Positions 34,171-42,519 of a stretch of DNA of 64,000 nucleotides are shown in pieces. The DNA comes from Bin87 sp965220105 (GTDB lineage Bacteria > Chloroflexota > Dehalococcoidia > Lucifugimonadales > UBA3495), in contig OZ244811.1 of NCBI GenBank assembly GCA_965220105.1, positions 1,240,001 through 1,304,000 of the forward strand. The letters run 5' to 3'. A model generated the notes under the pieces. It was not told where the DNA came from and ran no database searches. It saw only the letters and a program-made list of their open reading frames with translations. A program made the translations under genes and the position numbers. Position 1 is the stretch's first letter, and the number at the start of each line of letters is the position of its first letter.

Positions 34171-34655
34171 CTTGGGGATACACCACTCTTGCTTCTTCCA
34201 CGGCTTGAGTTCATTTTCTTGAGCATCTGGCGCACCGTCTCCAGGGAGCTGCTATCGGCAAACTCCAACTCCACCACCTGGTCGGCCAACAACTGGAGTG
34301 TCCAGTGCGTGTGCCCTGCGGGCGCGGCGCTGCACGCAATGGCGATCAGGTGCGCTTCCTGCTTGCCGTCCAGCTTGCGCTCCTGGCCCGGCCGCGGTCG
34401 GTCATTGCTGGCGGCCTCAAGTCCTTCCTCCACGTACCGCTTCCGCGCTCTGGCGACCGTGGCCGCGTTGACCAACAGCACATCGGCTATCTCACGGTCC
34501 CGAAGCCCCTGGTCAGCCTTGAGCAGCGACAGCGCACGCTTCACGGTGCGCACTGACGCCTTGCCTCGCTGGGACACCTCATTGAGACGGGAGCGTTCGG
34601 CCTCGGTCAGCTCTACTTTATACTTGATGGCGGCCCTGGCTGGGCACTTCCTCAC
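34167..34655 (-). CDS. IS630 transposase orfA (copy 2), helix-turn-helix domain
   Basis: A 162-residue frame from a GTG at 34655, homologous to orfA of copy 1 with scattered substitutions (ADSSSLETVRQMLKKMNSS against ADSISLETVRQLLKKTNSS). The junction with orfB reads ctcaagaaaatg instead of the A7 run of copy 1, so the slippery heptamer is weakened and frameshifting is probably reduced. The DNA-binding domain is otherwise intact. Confidence 0.85.
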   Translation of the reverse strand: MRKCPARAAIKYKVELTEAERSRLNEVSQRGKASVRTVKRALSLLKADQGLRDREIADVLLVNAATVARARKRYVEEGLEAASNDRPRPGQERKLDGKQEAHLIAIACSAAPAGHTHWTLQLLADQVVELEFADSSSLETVRQMLKKMNSSRGRSKSGVSPR

Positions 34656-34846
34656 ACAAAGATCATGCCCAAGTATGGCTGCTTTCTTATATTCTTACAA
34701 ATCTACCTAGCAACGGTACTAGTAGTCCGAAATCTTTGTAATGATGAGTTGATTGGTACTGGGGCTCTGCCCTGACCTACTGGGCCTACGCAGAAATTCG
34801 CCGAGTAACCCTGCATTTCACCCGTCATAACAAAGAAGTTGGTCTA

Positions 34847-35761
34847 CTAGGCCGTCGGGGGATTGCGCCGATACCAGTCCACAATCTCTGAGCCGGTGGC
34901 GGCCCACACGCTGCCGCGCCGCATGATGCGGCCCAGCGCTCGGTCGAGATATCCGATGCGGAAGGGCTGGCCGATGAGCCAGGGATGCAGGTTCAGCGCC
35001 ATCAGACGTCCGTTCTGCTGTCCGTCGTGGTGCAGAGTTTCAAAACTTTCTTCCACGAGCTGTTGATACCGCCCGATGGTCACCCTACGGTCCCAGAGGG
35101 CTGCCACGTCGTCCAGTTCCACCATCACGGGCAGGGCGAACATCTCCCCGTGGGGGCTGTGCAACGGGTAGGGCTGCTCATCGTTGACCCAATCGCAGAC
35201 GTAGCGCAGCCCGGCCTCGGACAATAGCTGCGGAGTGCGGGCGGACTCCCCGTATTCCGGCCCCAACCACCCGGCGGGCGCGCTGCCGGTGGCGCGAGTC
35301 AGGGCAGCCACCGATTGGCCGATGTATTCCCGCTCTGCATCCTCGGACATGTTGCTGGTGATCATGCGCGACAGAGACACTCCGTGGCCGATAATTTCAG
35401 CGCCGGCGTCCAGGCAATGCCGCACCAGGAAAGGATAGTTCTCGGCGGTCATGGCGTCCATTGCAACCGTGGCCTTTATGCCGTGTTTCTGCAGAGTGTC
35501 CAGCACGCGGAAGATACCCACCCGATGCCCGTATTCCCGATGGGACAGCCTGGCGTAGTCCGGGAAATCCCGGGCGCTCAAACCGCCAGCGAAAGGTGTG
35601 GTGAAGCTGTCGGCCGGCGGGTTCCATTCCGGGTGGTCGAGGTTGACGATAACGCACAGGGCAACCCGCGCGTTATCGGGCCAGCGCAGAATCCCCCTCT
35701 TGTTGAAGGGCGACCAGTCGTAATGCCCGTGGTCCATCCCGAAGCGCCGTTCTGCGGGCAT
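34847..35761 (-). CDS. PuuE/allantoinase-like deacetylase family protein (second copy)
   Basis: The 304-residue protein begins MPAERRFGMDHGHYDWSPFN. It shows the PuuE-type NodB fold: RVALCVIVNLDHPEWNPP, YGHRVGIFRVLDTLQKHGIK, GAEIIGHGVSLSRMITSN, GWLGPEYGESARTPQLLSEA and LNLHPWLIGQPFRIGYLDR. AGGAGG lies upstream. Family members act on cyclic amides or N-acyl groups with a single metal. It is 43% or so similar by eye to its neighbour at 35897 in overall layout (HPWLIGQP against HPYLIGQP) and both point the same way, so they are probably an ancient tandem pair. Confidence 0.85.
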   Translation of the reverse strand: MPAERRFGMDHGHYDWSPFNKRGILRWPDNARVALCVIVNLDHPEWNPPADSFTTPFAGGLSARDFPDYARLSHREYGHRVGIFRVLDTLQKHGIKATVAMDAMTAENYPFLVRHCLDAGAEIIGHGVSLSRMITSNMSEDAEREYIGQSVAALTRATGSAPAGWLGPEYGESARTPQLLSEAGLRYVCDWVNDEQPYPLHSPHGEMFALPVMVELDDVAALWDRRVTIGRYQQLVEESFETLHHDGQQNGRLMALNLHPWLIGQPFRIGYLDRALGRIMRRGSVWAATGSEIVDWYRRNPPTA

Positions 35762-35845
35762 TTCTTCACCTCCTCATTGTGGCCAGTCGGGTTTTATTTC
35801 AGGTGGTGTGGTTGCCCCGACGCCCTCTGCACACTCTATCGTAGG

Positions 35846-35863
35846 GGTGACTCATGAGTCGCC
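35846..35863. repeat. Short palindrome between paired deacetylase genes
   Basis: gactcatgagtc (35849-35860) is a perfect 12-bp palindrome extended by near-complementary flanks (ggt / gcc). It lies in the 135-bp gap between the two deacetylase genes and may be an operator or part of a dispersed repeat. Confidence 0.4.
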
Positions 35864-35896
35864 CTGGCCTCACTGCCAATGCTGTCAGCCCATAAT

Positions 35897-36805
35897 TCAA
35901 CCATTCAACCGCGCCGCATGGGCCACCGCCTGGTCGTAGTAGTTGGCGATGTAGTAGTCCGCTATGTCGTCCGCTGTGGTCTGCCAGACGCCGTCGTGGG
36001 ACATGATGTAGCCCAGCACTTCGTCCAGATACCTGGCCCGGTGGGGCTGGCCGATGAGGTAGGGATGGAGGGCGATGCACATTACGCGTCCGCTCTGGGC
36101 GCCTTCCTGATAGAGCTGGTCGAACTGGGCCTTGCAAATCTCGGCAAAATAGTCGCCTTCGTAGTGCTGCCGGAACAGCGGTGCGTCGTTCAGCTCGATT
36201 GAGTACGGCACCGAGACGAGCTTGCCGCTCTTAACCTTGATGGGCACGGGCTGGTCGTCGTGCATCCAGTCGGTATGGTAGATGAGACCGGCCTCCGCCA
36301 TCAGATCCGGGGTGCGATCGGTGCCGGATATGGCCGGCCCCAGCATCCCTTTGAGCTGTTTGCCGGTGTGCCGTTTCAGGGTGTCGATGGTATCCCGGTA
36401 AAATTCCCGCTCCTGCTCTTCGGTATAGGTGTTCAGGTAGCGGGTGTTGTAAATACCATGGCTCATAAAGTCCCAGTTGCGCTGCACCATGGCCTCCCCG
36501 ATTTCGGGGAAATGCTCCAGCACGGCCATGTTCAGGGACACACAGCAGCGGATGTTGTGCTTGTCCAGCACCTCCGCCATGCGCCAGAAGCCCACCCGGT
36601 TGCCGTAATCCCGGTAGGCGTATTGCTGAACGTCGGGATAGGGAGTGCGCGGCCAAGGGTCGCGGTGACCGTCAAATTCCGGTTCGTATTCGTAGTGCTC
36701 AACATTGGGAGCAATCCACAACGCCACTCTGGCGTCGTTGGGCCACTTGATGATGGGCCGGTCGATTATGGGACTGTAATCTACGCGATTAGGCGCCAAA
36801 GGCAT
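35897..36805 (-). CDS. PuuE/allantoinase-like deacetylase family protein (third copy)
   Basis: The start MPLAPNRVDYSPI at 36805 has GGGAGG about 9 bases upstream. The 302-residue protein carries ARVALWIAPNVEHYEYEPEF, YGNRVGFWRMAEVLDKHNIR, WDFMSHGIYNTRYLNTYTEE, GMLGPAISGTDRTPDLMAEA and ALHPYLIGQPHRARYLDEVL. The layout is that of PuuE-like metal-dependent hydrolases in uncharacterised catabolic loci. The exact ligands cannot be assigned, but SHG and LHPYLIGQPHR supply conserved histidines. It is the upstream member of the pair with 34847 and probably co-transcribed with it. Confidence 0.85.
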   Translation of the reverse strand: MPLAPNRVDYSPIIDRPIIKWPNDARVALWIAPNVEHYEYEPEFDGHRDPWPRTPYPDVQQYAYRDYGNRVGFWRMAEVLDKHNIRCCVSLNMAVLEHFPEIGEAMVQRNWDFMSHGIYNTRYLNTYTEEQEREFYRDTIDTLKRHTGKQLKGMLGPAISGTDRTPDLMAEAGLIYHTDWMHDDQPVPIKVKSGKLVSVPYSIELNDAPLFRQHYEGDYFAEICKAQFDQLYQEGAQSGRVMCIALHPYLIGQPHRARYLDEVLGYIMSHDGVWQTTADDIADYYIANYYDQAVAHAARLNG

Positions 36806-36929
36806 GGCGAACACCTCCCTTTGTGATGGGCATGAGATACCCATGCGAGCTATCCGATACAGTGTCCGGCAGTGTAATCCGCAAGGTTTGACCCGTCAAC
36901 GGACGTTTGGGCTCATGCGTGCCCACTTT

Positions 36930-37036
36930 GTCATTGCGAGCGTAGCGCGGCAATCTCGTCGCCGCAGCAACGGCGGTTCGCCGACGTGAGTTCAACCTCA
37001 TCGAGATTGCCACGTCGCTATGCTCCTCGCAATGAC
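36930..37036. repeat. Interspersed palindromic repeat, copy 3
   Basis: gtcattgcgagcgtagcgcg (from 36930) through tcgagattgccacgtcgcta and tgctcctcgcaatgac (to 37036). The arms match copies 1 and 2 while the central loop differs in sequence and length. It lies between the divergent deacetylase and enoyl-CoA hydratase genes. Confidence 0.82.
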
Positions 37037-37227
37037 AGACAGGGTGTACCCCGGCGGGTGATGGCGTTCAGCTTCGCAAGCAGCTTTCGCATCACCGCTA
37101 CCGGCGCCGCTTGCTTGGCATGAGCCCGCTGACACAAGCTCAGAAGGGCCGCAACCTGCTGGTGTAAAGTGGGGCCTGGGCGAGTTGCCCACAGCAAACC
37201 ACACGACGAATCCACAGGAGGACAACC

Positions 37228-37986
37228 ATGACAGTGCTGGCGGACTATGCAAATAAATACGAGACGGTTAGCGTGCAACGGGAGGATGGGATTCTCCAGG
37301 TGACGTTTCACTCGGGGGACGGAAGCCTGCTCTGGGGCGAGGCGTCTCACCGGGAGCTGGGTTACGCCTTCGCCGACATCGGCGCGGACCCGGACAACCG
37401 GGTGGTCATCCTCACCGGTACCGGCGACGACTACTGCGCTGACTTCGAGCCCAACCGTCCAACCCGGCGAATGCCCCGGGACTGGGACAAGACCTACTGG
37501 GAGGGTAAGCGGCTGTTGACCAACCTGCTGGAGATCGAAGTGCCGATCATCGGTGCGGTCAACGGCCCGGCGACCATCCACGCTGAGATTCCGGTGATGT
37601 CCGACATCGTCCTCGCGTCGGAGACCGCCACTTTCCAGGACGCTCCCCACTTCCCGCGCGGCGTGGTGCCCGGCGACGGCGTCCACGTGATCTGGCCCCT
37701 GGTGCTGGGACAGAACCGGGGCCGGCATTTCCTGCTGACTGGGAGGACTCTATCGGCCCGGGAGGCGCTGGAACTGGGCGTGGTGGCCGAAGTGCTGCCC
37801 CGGGACGAACTGCTGCCTCGGGCTTGGGAAGTGGCCCGGCAATTGGCGGAAAGGCCGCCGCTGACGTTGCGCTACACCCGCGTTGCCCTCACCCTGCAAC
37901 TGAAGCGACAGATGCAGGACATGCTGGGATACGGTCTGGCCGTCGAAGGCCTTGCCGCGGTCGATGTTTCGCTGTCGCAAGGCTAG
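37228..37986 (+). CDS. Enoyl-CoA hydratase/isomerase (crotonase) family protein
   Basis: The ATG at 37228 has AGGAGG at 37218-37223. The 252-residue product shows the crotonase fold: DPDNRVVILTGTGDDYCADF (first oxyanion-hole segment), VPIIGAVNGPATIHAEIPVM, DIVLASETATFQDAPHFPRG and VVPGDGVHVIWPLVLGQNRG, with the C-terminal LTGRTLSAREALELGVVAEV. The usual catalytic Glu positions are not clearly present, since HFPRGVVPGDG replaces the common motif. It may be a hydratase, isomerase or hydrolase acting on CoA esters. No operon partner is evident. Confidence 0.87.
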   Translation: MTVLADYANKYETVSVQREDGILQVTFHSGDGSLLWGEASHRELGYAFADIGADPDNRVVILTGTGDDYCADFEPNRPTRRMPRDWDKTYWEGKRLLTNLLEIEVPIIGAVNGPATIHAEIPVMSDIVLASETATFQDAPHFPRGVVPGDGVHVIWPLVLGQNRGRHFLLTGRTLSAREALELGVVAEVLPRDELLPRAWEVARQLAERPPLTLRYTRVALTLQLKRQMQDMLGYGLAVEGLAAVDVSLSQG

Positions 37987-38353
37987 CCGCCGGGCTGATC
38001 AGCTGTTGGGAGCGCATGCCTCGCCGGCGGGTCTGTCCCGTCGGCAATGGCGTCCAGGTCACCTTCAACGTACCCGCGAGGAAGCGAGTGAAGCACGTGT
38101 GGACGTACTGGGGTGCGACTTCGGGACAGCTGAGACCGGCGCTTGCAGCGCAACACCAGCTGGGGAAGCGGAGACGCAGACTCAATCCGGTTCAGGTTGC
38201 CGTGTGGGCTGAGGTTCGCGGGGTGGCTTGAACGGGGACCCGTTTGGTGTTTCCGGGTGAGGTACCCGAGCGGAACCGTCTTGAACTGTTGGGGCGGCGG
38301 CGCGGTTCCGCCCGCGTCTTCAGGAACGGCTGACGGCAGTCATGCGACTAAAG
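37987..38353. other. Gene-free stretch
   Basis: GC-rich DNA without a protein-like frame. It separates the enoyl-CoA hydratase gene from a truncated luciferase-like pseudogene on the other strand. Confidence 0.4.
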
Positions 38354-38601
38354 TCAACCATTTTTACGACGGTGATGGACGAGCAGCTGGTAGATCATGA
38401 CGCCGAAACGCATGGCGCTGGTGGCGCGGGCCAAGGCGGCGAGGTACACGTTGGGAGCGCTGAGGATCTAACGTCGGAGGTCTGGCGCCCCAGGTGCTCC
38501 GCTTCTTGGGCGCCGCGGATGTACTCGTCGTACCCGTCGGCGGCAACCGGATGGGACTCCAACTGGGCCTGGTCAGGCACGTCGTAAAGTCCGATTTCCA
38601 T
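38354..38601 (-). pseudogene. Truncated LLM-class oxidoreductase (N-terminal piece, frameshifted)
   Basis: From an ATG at 38601 the frame reads MEIGLYDVPDQAQ and GYDEYIRGAQEAEHLG. After a one-base shift near 38470 another frame continues APNVYLAALARATSAMRFGV then MIYQLLVHHRRKNG to a stop at 38354. These are consecutive segments of the luciferase-like family N-terminus. The remaining two thirds are absent, so the gene is both frameshifted and truncated. Confidence 0.7.
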
Positions 38602-38677
38602 CGTGGCTACTTTCGTTCACCCCCGTTCACGCGGGGAGAATGACGGTCGGCTCTGTCGTGCGGGTTGTTTCAGTTGG

Positions 38678-39376
38678 TCATTCGCCGCGCAGTTGGCGTA
38701 GCTGGTTCTGCAGTTCCTGTAACTTGGCTTCCGCCTGGATGCGGGCTTGGCGCTCTGACTCCAATGTGGCGATGTGCCGGCCGGTGTTGGGGTCATACCA
38801 GCCCAGTTGGCCTTCGGCCCAGCGCAGGTTGAGGCTGAGGATGGCGCTGTAGCCTTGGAGGCTGCCGTCGGTGAGTGCCTCGATGGGCAACGGTTCATAT
38901 TGGTCGCTGACGAGGCGGTCGCCGGCGAGGCGAGTGCCGTGGAACTGTCCGGTTTCGTCGAAGCGCCAGTATTCCTGGATGCCCAGAGCGGCGTAGGAAA
39001 TGCGCTTGTCGACTGCGTCCCGGCGTCCGGTGGAGCGTGCGGCTATCTCGAGGACGAAGTCCGGCGGCTTGCCCTGCTCGGAGATGACGTAGCCGTTGCG
39101 TGCCAGGTAGCCGGCGGGGTCGGCGTCGAAGGCGACAAAGAGGTCGGGGTAGAGCACTCCGCTCATGCTCTGGAGTTGGGCCGGAGGGACCGGCGCGAGA
39201 TAGAGGTCGGAGCCGACGACGGTGGTTTCGGGTTTGCCGAGGTGCTGGGCCAGGTAGTGGGCGCCGCCGGTGAGAGACAGGTGGCGGGAGGCGGTCATCT
39301 TTTCGTCTTGGGTCTTCTCGGGTTCCGGGATCTGGAACTCGGCGTCTTGGAGTGTTGGCGTCTTGGCGGTGGTCAT
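38678..39376 (-). CDS. Uma2-family (DUF820) putative endonuclease
   Basis: The start MTTAKTPTLQDAEF at 39376 has GAGG 6 bases upstream; the longer frame to 39475 lacks a site. The 232-residue protein has the PD-(D/E)XK-like Uma2 core: GVLYPDLFVAFDADPAGYLA (Asp), KPPDFVLEIAARSTGRRDAV (E-x-A equivalent) and RISYAALGIQEYWRFDE. The C-terminal 35 residues form a helix or coiled coil (ESERQARIQAEAKLQELQNQ). Uma2 proteins are abundant in Cyanobacteria and Chloroflexota, often near mobile DNA, with no established role. No partner gene is seen. Confidence 0.85.
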   Translation of the reverse strand: MTTAKTPTLQDAEFQIPEPEKTQDEKMTASRHLSLTGGAHYLAQHLGKPETTVVGSDLYLAPVPPAQLQSMSGVLYPDLFVAFDADPAGYLARNGYVISEQGKPPDFVLEIAARSTGRRDAVDKRISYAALGIQEYWRFDETGQFHGTRLAGDRLVSDQYEPLPIEALTDGSLQGYSAILSLNLRWAEGQLGWYDPNTGRHIATLESERQARIQAEAKLQELQNQLRQLRGE

Positions 39377-40323
39377 GGTGATCCTCGCCGGGTGTGGTGT
39401 ATGCGCGGCTGGTTGGCGACGCGTCGGGCGTTGGGTTGGATTATACCCTTTGCGGTTTGGGGTGGGGCATTGCATCGTTTGATGTCAGCCGATGCGTCTC
39501 GGCGGGCGCGGCGTTGTTTCTTCAAGCAGTTGGCGCGGGGTAGCTGGCCGGGCATGGTTCGTTGGCGGCAGTTGTTGAGGTTGAGTTCCTTCGGCCGTTG
39601 GCGGTTCTCGGTGGCGTATGCTGGGTGGGTTCCCGTCTCTGCTTTTCAGCGAGGCGTGGTCCCGCAGCATTGGCGGCGGTCTCGCGATTGGCGGAGTCCG
39701 CGTGTGTTTTGTGTCTGGGCTTGACGGCTTTACGGTTTTCGGGACGCGTGTTGCCGGAGTTGGCCGGCATGGGGAGGATGAAGGTGAACTCAAAAGTACC
39801 ACCTATTGCACGGGTGTGCGGGTTCACTCAAGGATCACCCCCGTACATGTGGCGCCATCTGCTCCAGTCTCTCGGTGTCCCCAGATTTCCTAGCGCTGGT
39901 CGATGCAGCCACATCGGCATTGCTGATCATCCTCCCAGATTGCAGACCCCAGCGGCTCAACTGACGTCTGGTGCTGGGATCCGCGGAAACGCGTTCTCAC
40001 CCCGTTTTGGAAGGCTGGACGACCCAAAACACCTGAAATAGCCTAAACCGCCATGAGAACGCGCATTCGTGGGGTCTAATGGCGATTCTGTGGGACGATC
40101 GGATCGGCGTTTTTGCAACTTACGGCTGGCGTACCTCGGCCAACGGGATCCGCCGTCCCCCAATACCAGCAGACGTTTCGACGCAACCGCGCCACGCACC
40201 GTCCTTCAATGCTGATGTGGGAAAGGGATTGCGGTAAGCCGGGCTGTTTTCGCTATGTTTAGTCCATTACCCGCGACGTGCTCAGACAGTAACGGACACG
40301 CCGCCACATCAGGAGTGCACGAT
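39377..40323. other. Long stretch without a convincing gene; strand-skewed DNA
   Basis: 39480-39780 is strikingly G/T-rich on the plus strand. Open frames on both strands there have low-complexity composition (Arg/Pro/Thr-rich on minus, Gly/Val/Trp-rich on plus) typical of skewed non-coding DNA. From 39800 to 40323 nothing is recognised except the leader of the HTH gene. Confidence 0.4.
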
Positions 40324-40560
40324 ATGGACCAAACGCCCGAAAGGATCACCTACAGTGTGAAGGAAGCAGCCGCGGCCCTGGGAGTCAGTGAGTGGATGGT
40401 GCGGGAGGAAATCCGTGTTGGACGCATTGATTCCGTGAGGTTCGGCGCCCGTATATTAATCCCCCGCCAAGCTCTGGAACGACTCGTCGGCAACTCGGAA
40501 CAGACCGACGACAAATCCAGCGCCGCGCCTGAGGAAGCTCACCAACCGAGGGCCGACTGA
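40324..40560 (+). CDS. Excisionase-like helix-turn-helix DNA-binding protein
   Basis: The ATG at 40324 has AGGAG at 40310-40314. The 78-residue product is a MerR/excisionase-type winged helix: YSVKEAAAALGVSEWMVREE, then IRVGRIDSVRFGARILIPRQ and ALERLVGN, followed by a polar tail. Such proteins bind att-site DNA and direct excision, or act as small regulators. It lies 400 bp before a tyrosine integrase gene on the same strand, the normal xis-int arrangement. After its TGA the same frame stays open for about 82 codons without a start, probably by chance. Confidence 0.8.
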   Translation: MDQTPERITYSVKEAAAALGVSEWMVREEIRVGRIDSVRFGARILIPRQALERLVGNSEQTDDKSSAAPEEAHQPRAD

Positions 40561-40966
40561 GTTGAGACCAAACGTCGTGCGTTCGGTCTTGCCGACTGGT
40601 TCATCGACGGGATTCGCGTTCTCACCGCGGGCAAAGAACCAAACCAGTTGGTAGGCTGCCGGATCCGACGGTTCTTGCAGGCGTCGTCCTGCCCGAACTA
40701 TGCGCAGCTAGAGGCGCCGACGGCCGCATTTAGGGGCAAGCCTCCATTGCCTATACAACTTTCGAGTTGGAAAACCGCCGACCACAAAACTTCAGACTCA
40801 ACAAGGAGGTGAGATGTCATTCAGGGAGTTTCCGGCGGAACGGTTCAACGTTCTGGCAAATCCGTGAGGACGCTGCCGGTTGGTCCCGTCGGAAATCATC
40901 AGCCGAGCTGACCCGTTCGCGCCAAGTTCGTTAACAATTGGAAACCGATTGGAGAGGTATCACACC
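40561..40966. other. Intergenic stretch between HTH and integrase genes
   Basis: No gene with a start and ribosome site is seen. An imperfect hairpin (agaccaaacg / cgttcggtct, about 40564-40588) follows the HTH gene. The core att site of the element could lie here or beyond the integrase, but no repeat pair was found to show it. Confidence 0.4.
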
Positions 40967-42094
40967 ATGAAAGGCACTATCAGGCAACGCAATCCAGGCT
41001 CCTGGGAAATCCAGGTGTTCCTGGGCCGTGACGCCAATGGCAAACGTATCCGCAAGACGTAAACGGTCCGGGGAAAGAAATCCGACGCCCAACGTCGGCT
41101 CAGGGAAATATTGTCAGAAGTCGACCGGGGAGCCATCCCGGCCAACACACGATATAGGGTCGGAGAGTGGTTGGATAAATGGTTGGACGAGAAGCGAGTT
41201 GGTGGAAGACGCGAGAAGACCATCGATCGTTGTGAGGGAATAATTCGCTTACACCTCAAACCCACATTGGGACGCGTGGAGCTGGCGAAATTGTCACCAA
41301 TGCAGATCAAAGACCTGGAGTTGGAACTAGTAAAGGGCGGCATGGATCCTAAAGGGGTAGAGGCGGTTCACAATGTTCTGACCGCAGCCATGGACCATGC
41401 CTTGAAAATGGAACTAATCGGGCGAAACCCCGTGACGTTGGTTACGCCTCCGAAATCCCCGAAAAAGAGAGCGTTCGTCCCTGAGGTTTCACAAGTGCAC
41501 GCTCTCCTGGCCGAGGCGGAACGATCCGAACATCCCTTATGGCCAGCTGTACATGTAGCCGCGTACACCGGGGTTCGACGCGGCGAGATTTCGGGATTGG
41601 AGTGGGGGAATGTGGATTTGGACGATGCTTGCTTGTCGGTGGTCCAATCCTTGGTAGTGACCGCACACGGTGTCAAAATGGAACCGCCAAAGACCGAAAG
41701 CGGTGAACGCGAAATCGAACTCGATGCCGAAACCGTCGGCGTGCTCCGAGATCATCGTGCTAGGCAAATAGACTTGGCGACTACTTTGGGCGTTGACCCA
41801 CCGCAAATCGTTTTTCCTAAGAGAGGATTAAGCGATTGGTGCCGCCCAACCGTCTTGGGCCGAGTGGTATCGAGTTTAGCGATGCGCGCCAACTGTCCTG
41901 AGGTCACGCTGCACAGCTTGCGCCACTTCCACGCAACGATGCTGTTGCCGTCAGGGCTAAATCCTGCCGTGGTCGCCGAGCGTTTGGGCCACTCGAGCGC
42001 AGCGATTACACTGTCAATCTATGCTCACGCATTGCCTGGCTGGCAGCGGGGTGCGGCCGCAGCGTTCGCAGATCTGATGCGAGATGCCGCATAG
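40967..42094 (+). pseudogene. Tyrosine recombinase (phage-type integrase) with a nonsense codon
   Basis: From an ATG at 40967 (GGAGAGG at 40951-40957) the protein starts MKGTIRQRNPGSWEIQVFLG, reaches RIRKT, meets TAA at 41060-41062, and continues in the same frame TVRGKKSDAQRRLREILSEV. CAA to TAA is the simplest change. The rest is intact: the SAM-like core-binding domain (YRVGEWLDKWLDEKRVG), then catalytic AYTGVRRGEISGLEW (Arg), HSLRHFHATMLL (His, Arg), RLGHSSAAITLSIYAHALP (His and nucleophile Tyr). The 375-codon length is normal. An ATG-less downstream start would remove only the N-terminal arm-binding domain, so partial activity is conceivable. Confidence 0.85.
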
Positions 42095-42099
42095 TGTAT

Positions 42100-42121
42100 T
42101 GCTGGACAAATGCTGGACAAA
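42100..42121. repeat. Tandem 11-bp repeat at the integrase 3' end
   Basis: tgctggacaaa occurs twice in direct succession (42100-42110 and 42111-42121), 6 bp after the integrase stop. Short direct repeats near int genes are often arm-type integrase binding sites; this is inference. Confidence 0.5.
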
Positions 42122-42519
42122 TTACCAGTAACTCCCAATACCATGCCACACCGCACAGGTAGGTTTGAATAGAAAACCTCAATTCACAGGACTGTACAAT
42201 ACCCTAATTTAACGATACCCTCGACTCCCTTCATCGGCTCCATCATCAACAAGCTGGTTGGATGAACTCAGCGAGGTATCAACTACCGTTTTTTGTGGCC
42301 GTGGGGCAAATTTAGCGCCTTTTTGGTGCCCTCACCCAAAGCGATCGATGGCAATTAGGCGAATTCGGCGAGGCCGGGTAGGATGTGCCACGGCCGGCGC
42401 CATAGCATCACGCTAACGTCGTTTTCCTAAGCCCTCTGTCAGTCTGTTGTTGTCCAATCTGTTGTTGTCCAGCGATTTTGTCTGATTAAATGGAAAGCGA
42501 AAATGTCTGGTCGATCATT
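42122..42519. other. Gene-free stretch with a second tandem repeat
   Basis: Contains two adjacent copies of tctgttgttgtcca (42443-42456 and 42458-42471). Otherwise nothing is recognised. It lies between the integrase remnant and dead transposases. Confidence 0.4.

Larger units (their letters stand above)
33510..34721. mobile_element. IS630-family element, tandem copy 2
   Basis: It begins at the TA shared with copy 1 and ends aacggtacta with TA at 34720-34721. The terminal 10-mers are the same as in copy 1. The orfB half is nearly identical to copy 1 while the orfA half carries about a dozen differences. Confidence 0.9.

Noticed and set aside
39522..39827. Minus-strand 101-codon frame in the skewed segment
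   Set aside because: Low-complexity Pro/Thr/Arg composition follows from base skew; no ribosome site or family.
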